A DNA stretch of 10,271 nt from Draconibacterium orientale (GTDB lineage Bacteria > Bacteroidota > Bacteroidia > Bacteroidales > UBA12170): positions 1-10,271 of the forward strand of contig DYSK01000079.1 in NCBI GenBank assembly GCA_020718315.1, read 5' to 3'. Position numbers and translations under genes: made by a program. Positions 1 through 6,557 of the stretch are shown piece by piece; position 1 is the first letter of the stretch, and the number at the start of each line of letters is the position of its first letter. The notes below the pieces were generated by a model. The model made no database searches and had not been told where the DNA came from. It saw only the letters and a list, made by a program, of their open reading frames with translations.

Positions 1-65
1 AGTGAAGAGTGAAGAGTGAAGAGTGAAGAGTGAAGAGTGAAGAGTGAAGAGTGAAGAGTGAAGAG
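1..65. repeat. 7-bp tandem repeat array (AGTGAAG)n, truncated at left edge
   Basis: Nine perfect copies of AGTGAAG (1-63) are followed by a two-base partial copy (64-65); the array ends at the C at 66. It begins at base 1, so its true length is unknown. Because 7 is not a multiple of 3, every plus-strand frame contains TGA, while the minus strand is free of stops through the repeat. It is intergenic as far as can be seen. It lies downstream of the stop of the minus-strand small membrane gene. Perfect short-period arrays like this change copy number easily by slippage. No function can be assigned. Confidence 0.95.
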
Positions 66-87
66 CAAACAGGCCAAATGCGATTAA

Positions 88-285
88 TTAGCGACCCCAT
101 TTATGAATTAGCGAAAACAAGTATGTTAAAACTGTAAGGCAAAACAAATAGGTTAACAGAAAAACCAGTCCCTGTATAGCCCAATAATTAGGAGATAAAT
201 GCCCAAAAGAATGCTCAATGATAAAATTTGAAAGTGGAATACCCAATAAAATAATTATCAGTGCTGAAACAAAATTTATTTTCAT
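88..285 (-). CDS. Small two-helix membrane protein, unknown function
   Basis: This 65-residue protein is largely hydrophobic. One membrane segment lies near residues 5-24, a charged or polar turn follows (IIEHSFGHLSPN, about 22-33), and a second longer hydrophobic stretch covers about 34-60 before a short basic end (HKWGR). I do not recognise a family. It is the only gene on the minus strand inside the tail region and runs divergently from the tape measure gene, with 31 bp between the two starts. A good Bacteroidota-type promoter sits just upstream, which argues that the frame is real. It could be a phage moron expressed from the prophage, a holin-like or exclusion protein, or a leftover host gene; nothing in the sequence chooses among these. 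Two helices and small size fit a holin, but the opposite orientation to the late operon does not. The start is the first ATG of the frame (283-285), with an A/T-rich leader. Confidence 0.6.
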   Translation of the reverse strand: MKINFVSALIIILLGIPLSNFIIEHSFGHLSPNYWAIQGLVFLLTYLFCLTVLTYLFSLIHKWGR

Positions 286-304
286 GTTGATTAAAATTAT
301 TTTT

Positions 305-335
305 CAAATATAAGAAATGGAAATTGCCTATACAA
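305..335 (-). promoter_or_regulatory. Bacteroidota-type promoter for the minus-strand membrane gene
   Basis: On the minus strand the sequence TATATTTG (305-312) matches the Bacteroidota -7 consensus TAnnTTTG exactly. A TTG (333-335) lies 20 bp upstream of it, inside the known 17-23 bp spacing range for the -33 element. The -7 box ends 19 bp before the ATG of the small membrane gene at 285, leaving a very short leader. The -7 box sits just before the tape measure start codon, and the -33 box lies inside the tape measure reading frame. The assignment is by consensus only; such motifs also occur by chance in AT-rich DNA. Confidence 0.5.
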
Positions 336-2269
336 TTAAAATCAATGATTTAATTTCGAAAGGATTAAATTCGGCTGAAAAGGCATCTAACGCTTTGGGT
401 TTGGCAATGATGCGCCTTAATAAATGTATGTGGCAGGTAAATCAAACAGCCGAATTATTTGATAGAATGGGCAATACGCTTTCTGAAATAAACAAGCCCG
501 GACTAGAATTTGAACAAAGCATGGCAGATTTGAGTGCTATAACGGGTATTGCGGGTAAAGAATTGGAAGCATTAGGCGAAACGGCACGCGAATTAGGAAT
601 TAAGAGCGGGCTGGGGGCAAAGCAAGCCGCCGAGTCGTATAAAATTTTAGCATCCCAAATTGATGTAACAAAGATAGGAATGAGTGGGCTTCAGATGCTT
701 CAGAAAGAAACAATAACCCTTTCACAAGCATCGGGAATAGAAATGGCTGCCGCTGCTGAAGCGCTCACCGGTACGATTAATCAATTCGGTTTACAAGCCT
801 CGGAGGCAACTAGAATAATTAATGTTTTAGGTGCAGGGGCAAAGTATGGCGCTGCTGAAATACCCGATTTAGCACAATCGTTCAAGGTTGTGGGCGCTGC
901 AGCTAATGCTGCCGGCATCTCCGTTGAGGCTACTGCAGGAGTAATTGAAGTGTTAAGTAAAAACAATCTCAAGGGAGCCGAAGCAGGAACGGCGATGAGA
1001 AATATCTTGTTAAAAATGCAAAGTGACTTAGGTGTTGATTTTAAAATGACATCTATGTCGCAGGCACTTGAAGCATTAAAACCAAAATTGAACGATGTTA
1101 CGTTTCTGACCAAAACATTTGGTATGGAAAACACGGTGGCGGCACAATTTTTAATTCAAAACGCTTCTCTGGTTGATGAAATGACAAATCGGGTAAGTGG
1201 AACAAACGTGGCCTTTGAACAGGCTGCTATTCGTACAAATACATGGGGCCATAAAATAGACATATTTAAAGCAAAAATTAATGATATGGGGATTGGTCTC
1301 TATCAAAATAGTGGAGGCATGTTGGTTCTCCTTCAAATGGGTAGCCAACTGGGTTCGGGTATTTTATCATTAGGCCCCATTTTTAATGGGCTTGGGCACG
1401 TTGTTACTGGAACTAAACGAGCCTTTGACTGGCTTTCGATAGCCGAAAACAGGCAAATCGTAGCAGATAAATTGCGTACTGCTTGGCTTGCTATTTCGGG
1501 CGTTGCTATTGCTTCGTGGGGCACATTAGTTAGCATTATGACCGGCAAAATAAGCCTGCTCACTGTAGCAACAATGGCATGGAATGCTGCCCTTGCAGTT
1601 AACCCCGTTGTTTGGGTTGTAGTCGGGATTGTTGCCTTAGTTGCCGCGGTAGCATTGGCCTGGGAAAAACTTGGCTGGTTTCGTGGCGCTGTGTTGGCAG
1701 CCTGGGAAGCCGTGAAAGGCTTTGGTATCATTATTAAAGATTTTATTATTGACCGGATAAAAGGCATACTGAGTGGCCTTGGTGGTATGGCACAGGCATT
1801 GTTGCAGTTTTTCAAAGGCGACTGGGCCGATGCCTGGCAAACAGCTAAAATCGCTGCCGGCGATCTGATAGGTATTGATGCCTCTAAAAACGCTATCGAT
1901 GCTGCTAAAAAAGTGGGTGGCGAAATGGGCACGGCCTACCACAAAGGAGTGGAAGAAGTGAACGCCAAAAAAGCTGCAGCCGGACTCGCCAACGAAATTA
2001 TTCCGGGTATTGCCATGCCTAACATTCCGGGTACAAGTATAACACCTGCAATATTGGGAGCAACAAAAGATAATACTAAGCCGGTAGAAGAAACATCGAA
2101 CGCCATAGCCCAAGGAGGAACACGAAATACCTCGCTGAATATCAATATTGGTAATATGGTTGAAACTATCAGTTTTAATGGCACCCTTAAAGAAAATGCA
2201 ACGGATATGCGCCGGATGATTGAACAGGAATTAGTTAGAGCATTAAACATGGCCTACTCCACGGCCTAA
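317..2269 (+). CDS. Phage tail tape measure protein (TP901 / PhageMin_Tail type)
   Basis: This protein sets tail length and is thought to be released into the target cell on infection. The start is fixed by an in-frame TAA at 311-313 just upstream. Residues 1-64 are helical. A PhageMin_Tail core follows from about F65 (FEQSMADLSAITGI) through ILASQ, LTGTINQFG and the GAGAKYGAAEIPDLAQSFK stretch to about residue 300. Hydrophobic segments occupy about 391-449, ending with NPVVWVVVGIVALVAAVALAW, the membrane-like segment usual in this family. A KGDWADAW motif (500-507), also common in tape measures, follows, then a low-complexity Ala-rich tail. At 650 residues it is short for the family. Using the known rule of roughly 1.5 angstrom of tail per residue, it would suit a tail near 100 nm; this is an estimate. 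It opens the plus-strand operon seen here; the sheath, tube and chaperone genes expected before it are not in the window. Confidence 0.93.
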   Translation: MEIAYTIKINDLISKGLNSAEKASNALGLAMMRLNKCMWQVNQTAELFDRMGNTLSEINKPGLEFEQSMADLSAITGIAGKELEALGETARELGIKSGLGAKQAAESYKILASQIDVTKIGMSGLQMLQKETITLSQASGIEMAAAAEALTGTINQFGLQASEATRIINVLGAGAKYGAAEIPDLAQSFKVVGAAANAAGISVEATAGVIEVLSKNNLKGAEAGTAMRNILLKMQSDLGVDFKMTSMSQALEALKPKLNDVTFLTKTFGMENTVAAQFLIQNASLVDEMTNRVSGTNVAFEQAAIRTNTWGHKIDIFKAKINDMGIGLYQNSGGMLVLLQMGSQLGSGILSLGPIFNGLGHVVTGTKRAFDWLSIAENRQIVADKLRTAWLAISGVAIASWGTLVSIMTGKISLLTVATMAWNAALAVNPVVWVVVGIVALVAAVALAWEKLGWFRGAVLAAWEAVKGFGIIIKDFIIDRIKGILSGLGGMAQALLQFFKGDWADAWQTAKIAAGDLIGIDASKNAIDAAKKVGGEMGTAYHKGVEEVNAKKAAAGLANEIIPGIAMPNIPGTSITPAILGATKDNTKPVEETSNAIAQGGTRNTSLNINIGNMVETISFNGTLKENATDMRRMIEQELVRALNMAYSTA

Positions 2270-2280
2270 GATTAAGAATT

Positions 2281-2820
2281 ATGGATAAAATAAATGTTTT
2301 TGCCCCCGGAATCAGCTTGCCTCCTATCCTTTTTAAAGACAAGGTGGTAATATTAAACATGAGTAATAATATACAGAGCGATTTGTCTTTGGCTGCAGAT
2401 GCCAAGGTAATAAACCAATATCCACTCACGCTGATGTGCGACAGTTTGCCCGACTTTAAATTCCCGATCGATCCGATTATTTCGCTTAGCTTTAGAAACA
2501 TAATTACCCGACGCACTGTAGCCAAAAGCAACAAACGCGGCACGGTAAAAGAGCGCTGGACTGAGGATGATGTTGAAATATCCATCTATGGTGCATTTTC
2601 AAGTCAAGACGGGGCTTATCCAAGAGAAGTTGAAGCTCTTCGAAAATATTTTGAATACCGAGGACAAATAGATGTGCGCTGTTCATTGATCAATCAGCAT
2701 GATATATTCTCTATTGTTATTGAGTCGTTTGATTTACCTCACACTAAGGGGCTCGAAAATCAAGCTTTTATAATTAAAGCGTTTTCGGATGATGTATATA
2801 ACCTATTGATTAAGCAATAA
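2281..2820 (+). CDS. DUF6046-like tail/baseplate protein
   Basis: This 179-residue protein resembles the DUF6046 family, which I know from Bacteroidota phages between the tape measure and the baseplate hub. The match is from memory of the family pattern. Residues 73-104 carry NIITRRTVAKS followed by GTVKERWTEDDVEISIYG, and the C-terminal part holds DLPHTKGLENQAFIIKAFSDD (151-171, joined here from two parts: DLPHTKGLEN and QAFIIKAFSDD). By position it may be a tail hub or tube-to-baseplate adaptor, similar in place to the LysM/XkdP or gpU/gpN-type proteins of other phages; this role is inferred. It starts 11 bp after the tape measure stop and its TAA overlaps the next ATG by one base (TAATG), which suggests translational coupling with the hub gene. 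No signal peptide or membrane segment is visible. Confidence 0.75.
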   Translation: MDKINVFAPGISLPPILFKDKVVILNMSNNIQSDLSLAADAKVINQYPLTLMCDSLPDFKFPIDPIISLSFRNIITRRTVAKSNKRGTVKERWTEDDVEISIYGAFSSQDGAYPREVEALRKYFEYRGQIDVRCSLINQHDIFSIVIESFDLPHTKGLENQAFIIKAFSDDVYNLLIKQ

Positions 2821-3761
2821 TGTTCGATATAAACTGGCATATCACCATTGGCAACTACAAGCTCACAATGCTCGACAGCGTTGAGATAGTTCGTAGTGTG
2901 GAACAGTTGAGCGACACTGCTACAATTGTGCTGCCCGGAAGTTGCTTTAATAAAGCCATCGAAATAGAACAAAAGATTCGACGAGGCAATAAGGTAACTA
3001 TACAACTTGGTTACAATGGACGCTTCACCACTGAGTTTGAAGGTTATCTGGAGAGTATTGCAACCGATGATGGGAGCATAAGCCTGAAATGCGAGGATCC
3101 GCTCTTTACGTTTCGTGTGCCCATTCAGGACAAAGAGCTGGTAAATCCTACTGTAACCGACATACTCAACTATGTACTTCCGCATGGATTTGATTTGAAA
3201 TGCGACTATGCATTTAAATACGACAAATATGTTATAAAAGACCAAACCTCTTACCAAGTACTTAAAAAGATTCAGGAAGAAACAAAAGCAAATATTTATT
3301 TGAAAGGAACCGTTTTGCATGTTCACTCAAAGTATCAGGAAATATTCGGCTTTGCCGAATATAGTTTTCAGGAAAATATTGAAGAGAGCGACTTGAAATA
3401 TATGAATGCCGACGAACGCAAGCTTGAGGTTACGGTTGAAGGAAAGGGGCGCGACGGAAAGGTACTTAGGGCAATGGTTGGCGAAAAAGGCGGAGATGTT
3501 CTATCATGGAAAATTAACGGCATAAGCGATTTGGATTCTTTATACAGTTTGGCTAACGAGCAATTAAAAACGCTAAGCTACACAGGCTATTCGGGGTCGT
3601 TTGATGGCTGGCTTGAGCCTTATTGTGATGCCGGGTACAGCGTACTGCTAACCGATACCGATTACGAATACAAATCGGGTAAATATTATGTTTTGGAAGT
3701 ACAAACCAAATTGAGCGCATCGGGCGGCGAACGCACAATAAAAATAGGAAAAAAATTATGA
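2820..3761 (+). CDS. Baseplate hub protein, gpD / gp27 / gp44-like
   Basis: This 313-residue protein fits the phage late control gene D family, the trimeric hub that joins the tail tube to the spike. The N-terminal barrel contains RRGNKVTIQLGYNG and TEFEGYLESI (54-80). A central segment TSYQVLKKIQEETKANIYL (143-161) matches the 'S.x.VL..L...T....Y' motif of hub proteins. The C-terminal barrel has YTGYSGSFDGWLEPYCDAG (254-272) and the closing KYYVLEVQTKLSASGGERTI (288-307), where a growing barrel ends in a family-typical 'Y.V..V...........R.I..G' pattern. The start overlaps the previous stop by one base and the end overlaps the spike gene by four bases (ATGA), so the hub and spike are likely made in a coupled way. 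No lysozyme or peptidase domain is fused here, unlike in T4 gp5-type spikes. Confidence 0.85.
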   Translation: MFDINWHITIGNYKLTMLDSVEIVRSVEQLSDTATIVLPGSCFNKAIEIEQKIRRGNKVTIQLGYNGRFTTEFEGYLESIATDDGSISLKCEDPLFTFRVPIQDKELVNPTVTDILNYVLPHGFDLKCDYAFKYDKYVIKDQTSYQVLKKIQEETKANIYLKGTVLHVHSKYQEIFGFAEYSFQENIEESDLKYMNADERKLEVTVEGKGRDGKVLRAMVGEKGGDVLSWKINGISDLDSLYSLANEQLKTLSYTGYSGSFDGWLEPYCDAGYSVLLTDTDYEYKSGKYYVLEVQTKLSASGGERTIKIGKKL

Positions 3762-4261
3762 GCGAATACGCTGAAATAAAAAGACTAATCAACATCATGA
3801 GCGAACGGCCTCTTGAGCAGATGTTTACTGCAGAGGTACTTAGTTGTAGCGAGGTTGATTGTAAGGTAATGCTTGGTACTATGGAATTAAGCGGCGTGAA
3901 ACTCTTTAGTGTAGAAGCCGGCGGCGGATTTCTTATAAAACCGGCGGTTGGCAGCATGGTAACAATAGCCGATTTGAGCAAAGGCTTGCAACGCGATTTA
4001 AGCATTGTGAAGGTAGATAAGGCCGAACAAATTTTGATTGAGATTGATGGACTTAAGATTGATATTGATGGAGTTGCAAAAAAGATAGAAATAAGTTCGA
4101 ACGGAATAACCCTAAAAGATTTATTTACCAAAATACAGCATATGATTGATGCCTTAACAAAAGGTGTTTTGGTGCAAGGTTCTACTCTTGCTGTCGTTGC
4201 TCCAACGGTTCCTTTAGATTTAATTGATTTTGAAACCCAGTTTAAAACCCTTTTAAAATGA
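3758..4261 (+). CDS. Baseplate spike protein, gpV / gp45-like
   Basis: This 167-residue protein is the likely membrane-piercing spike. The OB-fold-like N-terminal part covers about 18-90, with the pattern PAVGSMVTIADLSKGLQRDL (62-81) followed by SIVKVDKAEQ. After it come short beta repeats IEIDG, IDIDG and IEISSNG (94-116) of the kind that form a triple-stranded spike. The last about 50 residues begin with a helix (LKDLFTKIQHMIDALTK, 119-135) and end VVAPTVPLDLIDFETQFKTLLK in outline, a C-terminal layout I associate with Bacteroidota gpV-type proteins. No histidine pair of the HxH iron-site type seen in P2/Mu spike tips is present. The ends overlap both neighbours by four bases (ATGA). It could be mistaken for a Vgr-like protein, but no gp27-type domain is fused: that is the separate preceding gene. 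Confidence 0.8.
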   Translation: MSEYAEIKRLINIMSERPLEQMFTAEVLSCSEVDCKVMLGTMELSGVKLFSVEAGGGFLIKPAVGSMVTIADLSKGLQRDLSIVKVDKAEQILIEIDGLKIDIDGVAKKIEISSNGITLKDLFTKIQHMIDALTKGVLVQGSTLAVVAPTVPLDLIDFETQFKTLLK

Positions 4262-4551
4262 TTTTAAACGACATACTTTTTGATTCGGCATTTGAAATGC
4301 AAATTGTAAACGGCGATTTTTTTGTGGGAAATTGTTTGAATCAGCAAATTGGCTGTTTATTGCAAGCTTTGCCAGGGAACTATAAACAATCGCCTACCGT
4401 GGGTATTGGAATCAGCGACTATTTATTGGACAATGCCATTGATGAGCTTACCAGAACTGTGCGACTCCAATTTAAAAAAGATCAATTACGCCTTAAAAAA
4501 ATAAGCATTGGTATCGATCAAATAAATATTGATGCCGAACGTGAAATTTAA
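4258..4551 (+). CDS. Baseplate wedge / sheath initiator, gp25 / gpW / Mu gp46-like
   Basis: This protein of 97 residues is the expected size for a gp25-type wedge protein, which nucleates sheath polymerisation at the baseplate. After a strand-rich start (FEMQIVNGDFFVGN, 12-25) it has the hallmark QALPGNYKQSPTVGIGISDY (36-55), which resembles the 'G.f...P..G.gl..yl' core of Bacteroidota gp25-like proteins. A helix follows (AIDELTRTVRLQFKKDQ, 60-76) and then a strand pair KKISIGIDQINIDAE. It overlaps the spike stop by four bases and ends 12 bp before the LysM gene. Assignment is by motif, length and place between spike and LysM genes; gp46 of Mu-like phages is an equivalent label. Confidence 0.75.
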   Translation: MILNDILFDSAFEMQIVNGDFFVGNCLNQQIGCLLQALPGNYKQSPTVGIGISDYLLDNAIDELTRTVRLQFKKDQLRLKKISIGIDQINIDAEREI

Positions 4552-4563
4552 AAATAGTATGCG

Positions 4564-5016
4564 ATGCAAATAAAACAGATATACTGCCTACCTAATCAAA
4601 CGCTATTAGATATTGCCGTACAAGAGTATGGCGGAGTTGAGGGCGTATTTTTACTTATGCTGGCAAACAGAGACAAGGTAATGAGCATCACACAAATACT
4701 TGTACCCGGAGATTCGTTGTTTGTGTGGCCGCTGAAAATTGTAGAACGCGTAGCTTCGACGAATCCAGAATTGACCTCATCCCTGCCTTTCATTATACAA
4801 TTGATATCACTAACCGGCAGTGTAACGCAAAGCAGTAGCGCTACGACTTTGAGCGATGCTGATTATGTTCATATCGGCGGGAATGAGCTGGTAGATGGTA
4901 TTAAAACATTTTTAGATGAATTGCGCACAGATGCAATTGCCGATGCAAGCGGTGTCGGAATTGTTATAGAAGGTTTGATGATAAACGATGGAGTTGTAGA
5001 TTTAGGATACTTTTAG
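4564..5016 (+). CDS. LysM-domain baseplate protein with fibre-like C-terminus
   Basis: Residues about 8-55 form a LysM-like domain: CLPNQTLLDIAVQEYGGVEG leads to FLLMLANRD and ILVPGDSLFVW. LysM proteins of this size beside gpV and gp25 (gp53/XkdP-type) tie the hub to the wedges, so a structural rather than wall-degrading role is likely. Residues about 97-147 are unlike LysM. They read SDADYVHIGGNELVDGIKTF and then ADASGVGIVIEGLMINDGVV, which is a repeat style I know from long phage fibres ('TGxKTF ... sGvGvtIeGvxxkDGvv'). So the protein seems to join a baseplate anchor to the first piece of a fibre. Its TAG stop (5014-5016) is directly followed by the in-frame ATG of the next fibre gene. The start ATG at 4564 is preceded by GCG and a TATG, with no clear Shine-Dalgarno. 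Confidence 0.7.
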   Translation: MQIKQIYCLPNQTLLDIAVQEYGGVEGVFLLMLANRDKVMSITQILVPGDSLFVWPLKIVERVASTNPELTSSLPFIIQLISLTGSVTQSSSATTLSDADYVHIGGNELVDGIKTFLDELRTDAIADASGVGIVIEGLMINDGVVDLGYF

Positions 5017-5373
5017 ATGGCAAAGCTTCAAATAAGACGTGGATTGTTGGCGAATATGCCAAGCTCGGGGCTGGCACCCGGAGAATTTTTATTGGCTTAC
5101 GACGACACCAGTGCTGCGCATTTATTTATTTGCACAGACACAGACCAAGCAAAAGAAGTGTCTTTAAAAGAAAGCAGCGATAAGACTTATCGCCACTTAC
5201 AAGCTACTCCTGAAGCTGTTTGGTCGGTGTCGCATTTTTTAAATAAATACCCATCGGTAACCGTAGTTGACTCTGCTCAAACCGTTATTGAAGGCGAAGT
5301 GAAGTATCTTAATACAAATGAATTAACAATACGTTTCTCCGCAGCGTTTAGCGGAGAAGCCCATATAAACTAA
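5017..5373 (+). CDS. Short tail fibre protein, Mtd-N-like domain plus fibre tip
   Basis: This protein has 118 residues in two parts. Residues 3-45 (LQIRRGLLANMPSSGLAPGE, then LLAYDD and LFICTD) match the N-terminal pattern of Mtd-type phage tropism proteins ('IRRGT..nlP...l..GE...d...l..g'). Residues 57-118 (TYRHLQATPEAVWSVSHFLN, KYPSVTVVDSAQTVIEGEVK, YLNTNELTIRFSAAFSGEA) form a small beta domain common at fibre ends ('W.i.HnLg.yPsVtvvDs'). It abuts the LysM stop with no gap and in the same frame, and a 10-bp hairpin lies in its last codons. It probably binds a cell-surface ligand or caps a fibre. It has no C-type lectin variable region, so a diversity-generating system is not indicated. Confidence 0.72.
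   Translation: MAKLQIRRGLLANMPSSGLAPGEFLLAYDDTSAAHLFICTDTDQAKEVSLKESSDKTYRHLQATPEAVWSVSHFLNKYPSVTVVDSAQTVIEGEVKYLNTNELTIRFSAAFSGEAHIN
5333..5360 (+). other. Strong RNA hairpin at the 3' end of the short fibre gene
   Basis: Bases 5333-5342 (GTTTCTCCGC) pair with 5351-5360 (GCGGAGAAGC), giving a 10-bp stem with one G-T wobble and an 8-base loop. The core 8 bp are perfect. It ends 17 bases before the next start codon at 5378. No T-run follows, so a classic terminator is unlikely. It may affect mRNA stability or coupling between the two fibre genes, or may simply come from the codons of FSAAFSGEA. Confidence 0.5.
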
Positions 5374-5377
5374 TACC

Positions 5378-6553
5378 ATGGCAAAAAGAGATTTTTTGGT
5401 CGATTTGGACCTGAACAAAAACCAAGCTTTAAATATGAAGCTGCAAAACCTTGCAACTGCTCCTACACTTGCGGCTACTGATAAAGGTTTTATTTATTGG
5501 AATACAACCGATTCGAAGGCGTATTTTTGGACGGGTACGGAGTGGCGAGATGTACCGTTGGGTACTGTATTAACGATTGTAAACAAAACCGCCACTGATT
5601 TTGTTTTAAACAGCTCCACAGGCGGCGGCATATTGATTCCTGCAGCAACAATAACAGAAGCAGGGCTGATGTCAAGTTCTGATAAAACAAAAATTGACGG
5701 TATAGAAGCCGGTGCCGACGTTACAGACTCCACGAATGTAGATGCTGCCGGTGCCGTGATGAATGCTGATTTTACAGCACAATCGATATTGGCCGCCGCA
5801 GTTGTGGGCACGCCTGTGGCATTAGCAATAGCCACTAATTCTGTAATAGGCAGAGTGGCCGGCAATATTCAAAATATTGCTATTGATGATGATTTATCTG
5901 CTGTATCGGCCGCCGCCGACACGGTACCAAGCGCCAAAGCCACTAAAGCATACATCGATAATGCGCTGCTAACTAACGGATCGCTGATTTACAAGGGCGG
6001 ATATGATGCATCGACGAATACTCCTTCGCTTGATGCGGTTACTTTTTTGGTGGGCATAAAAACAGGGTGGACGTATGTAGTAACGGTTGACGGCACGTTT
6101 TTTACCGAAACGGTTCAGGTTGGCGATATGATGATTGCAAAGCAAAACGATCCCACATTATTAGCCCACTGGACGTTGGTTAATAAAAATATCCCTGATA
6201 TTGTTGCTGCCTCCACTACGGCTGCCGGAATAGTTGAGCTAGCCGATTCGACAGAAACAATAGCTCAAAGCGACACAACACGTGCAGTGACTCCGCAAGG
6301 ACTGGGAGCACTGCTGGCTGCAAATTATTCAAGCGTAACAAAAAGAACTGTGGGGACAATAACCGGGAACGGGACACTTGCTACTTTCAGCATCACTCAC
6401 GCTTTAGGAGTTGACTGCCATGTACAGGTGGTAGAGCAGAGCACGGGAAATTATATCGATGTAGCCTTGCTTATTACAACAACTACGGTATTGGTTACTT
6501 TCAACACGGCGCCGGCCAATCTAAAAGTTTATCGTGTAATTATAATAGGCTAA
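5378..6553 (+). CDS. Long tail fibre protein
   Basis: This protein of 391 residues has modular fibre architecture. The head, residues 1-59 (MAKRDFLVDLDLNKNQALN, then GFIYWNTTDSKAYFWTGTEW), is an N-terminal module I associate with Bacteroidota phage fibres. Around 91-127 lies TEAGLMSSSDKTKIDGIEAG plus ADVTDSTN, a widespread fibre repeat. Residues about 200-276 include LIYKGGYDASTNTP and the VQVGDMMIAKQNDP ... HWTLVNK pattern. Residues 279-316 hold STTAAGIVELADSTE ... TRAVTPQGL, the phage tail fibre repeat. The last about 70 residues (ATFSITHALGVDCHVQVVEQ, then VTFNTAPANLKVYRVIIIG) form a tip domain related in pattern to the end of the preceding protein. It probably trimerises and provides receptor binding. 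It begins four bases after the previous stop; the start is the first ATG, directly after TAATACC. Confidence 0.82.
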   Translation: MAKRDFLVDLDLNKNQALNMKLQNLATAPTLAATDKGFIYWNTTDSKAYFWTGTEWRDVPLGTVLTIVNKTATDFVLNSSTGGGILIPAATITEAGLMSSSDKTKIDGIEAGADVTDSTNVDAAGAVMNADFTAQSILAAAVVGTPVALAIATNSVIGRVAGNIQNIAIDDDLSAVSAAADTVPSAKATKAYIDNALLTNGSLIYKGGYDASTNTPSLDAVTFLVGIKTGWTYVVTVDGTFFTETVQVGDMMIAKQNDPTLLAHWTLVNKNIPDIVAASTTAAGIVELADSTETIAQSDTTRAVTPQGLGALLAANYSSVTKRTVGTITGNGTLATFSITHALGVDCHVQVVEQSTGNYIDVALLITTTTVLVTFNTAPANLKVYRVIIIG

Positions 6554-6557
6554 AATT

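Noticed and set aside
781..2250. Several long open frames on the minus strand opposite the tape measure gene
   Set aside because: They overlap a clear tape measure protein completely, have Ala/Ser/Thr/Pro-rich composition typical of shadow frames, and show no known motif.
5017..5373. Possible diversity-generating retroelement target, because of the Mtd-like N-terminus
   Set aside because: There is no lectin-type variable region, template repeat or reverse transcriptase in the window; the C-terminus is a common fibre tip.
5522..5529. TATTTTTG with a TTG 22 bp upstream, inside the long fibre gene
   Set aside because: It fits the promoter consensus but lies inside coding sequence with no new gene start nearby; a chance match is more likely.
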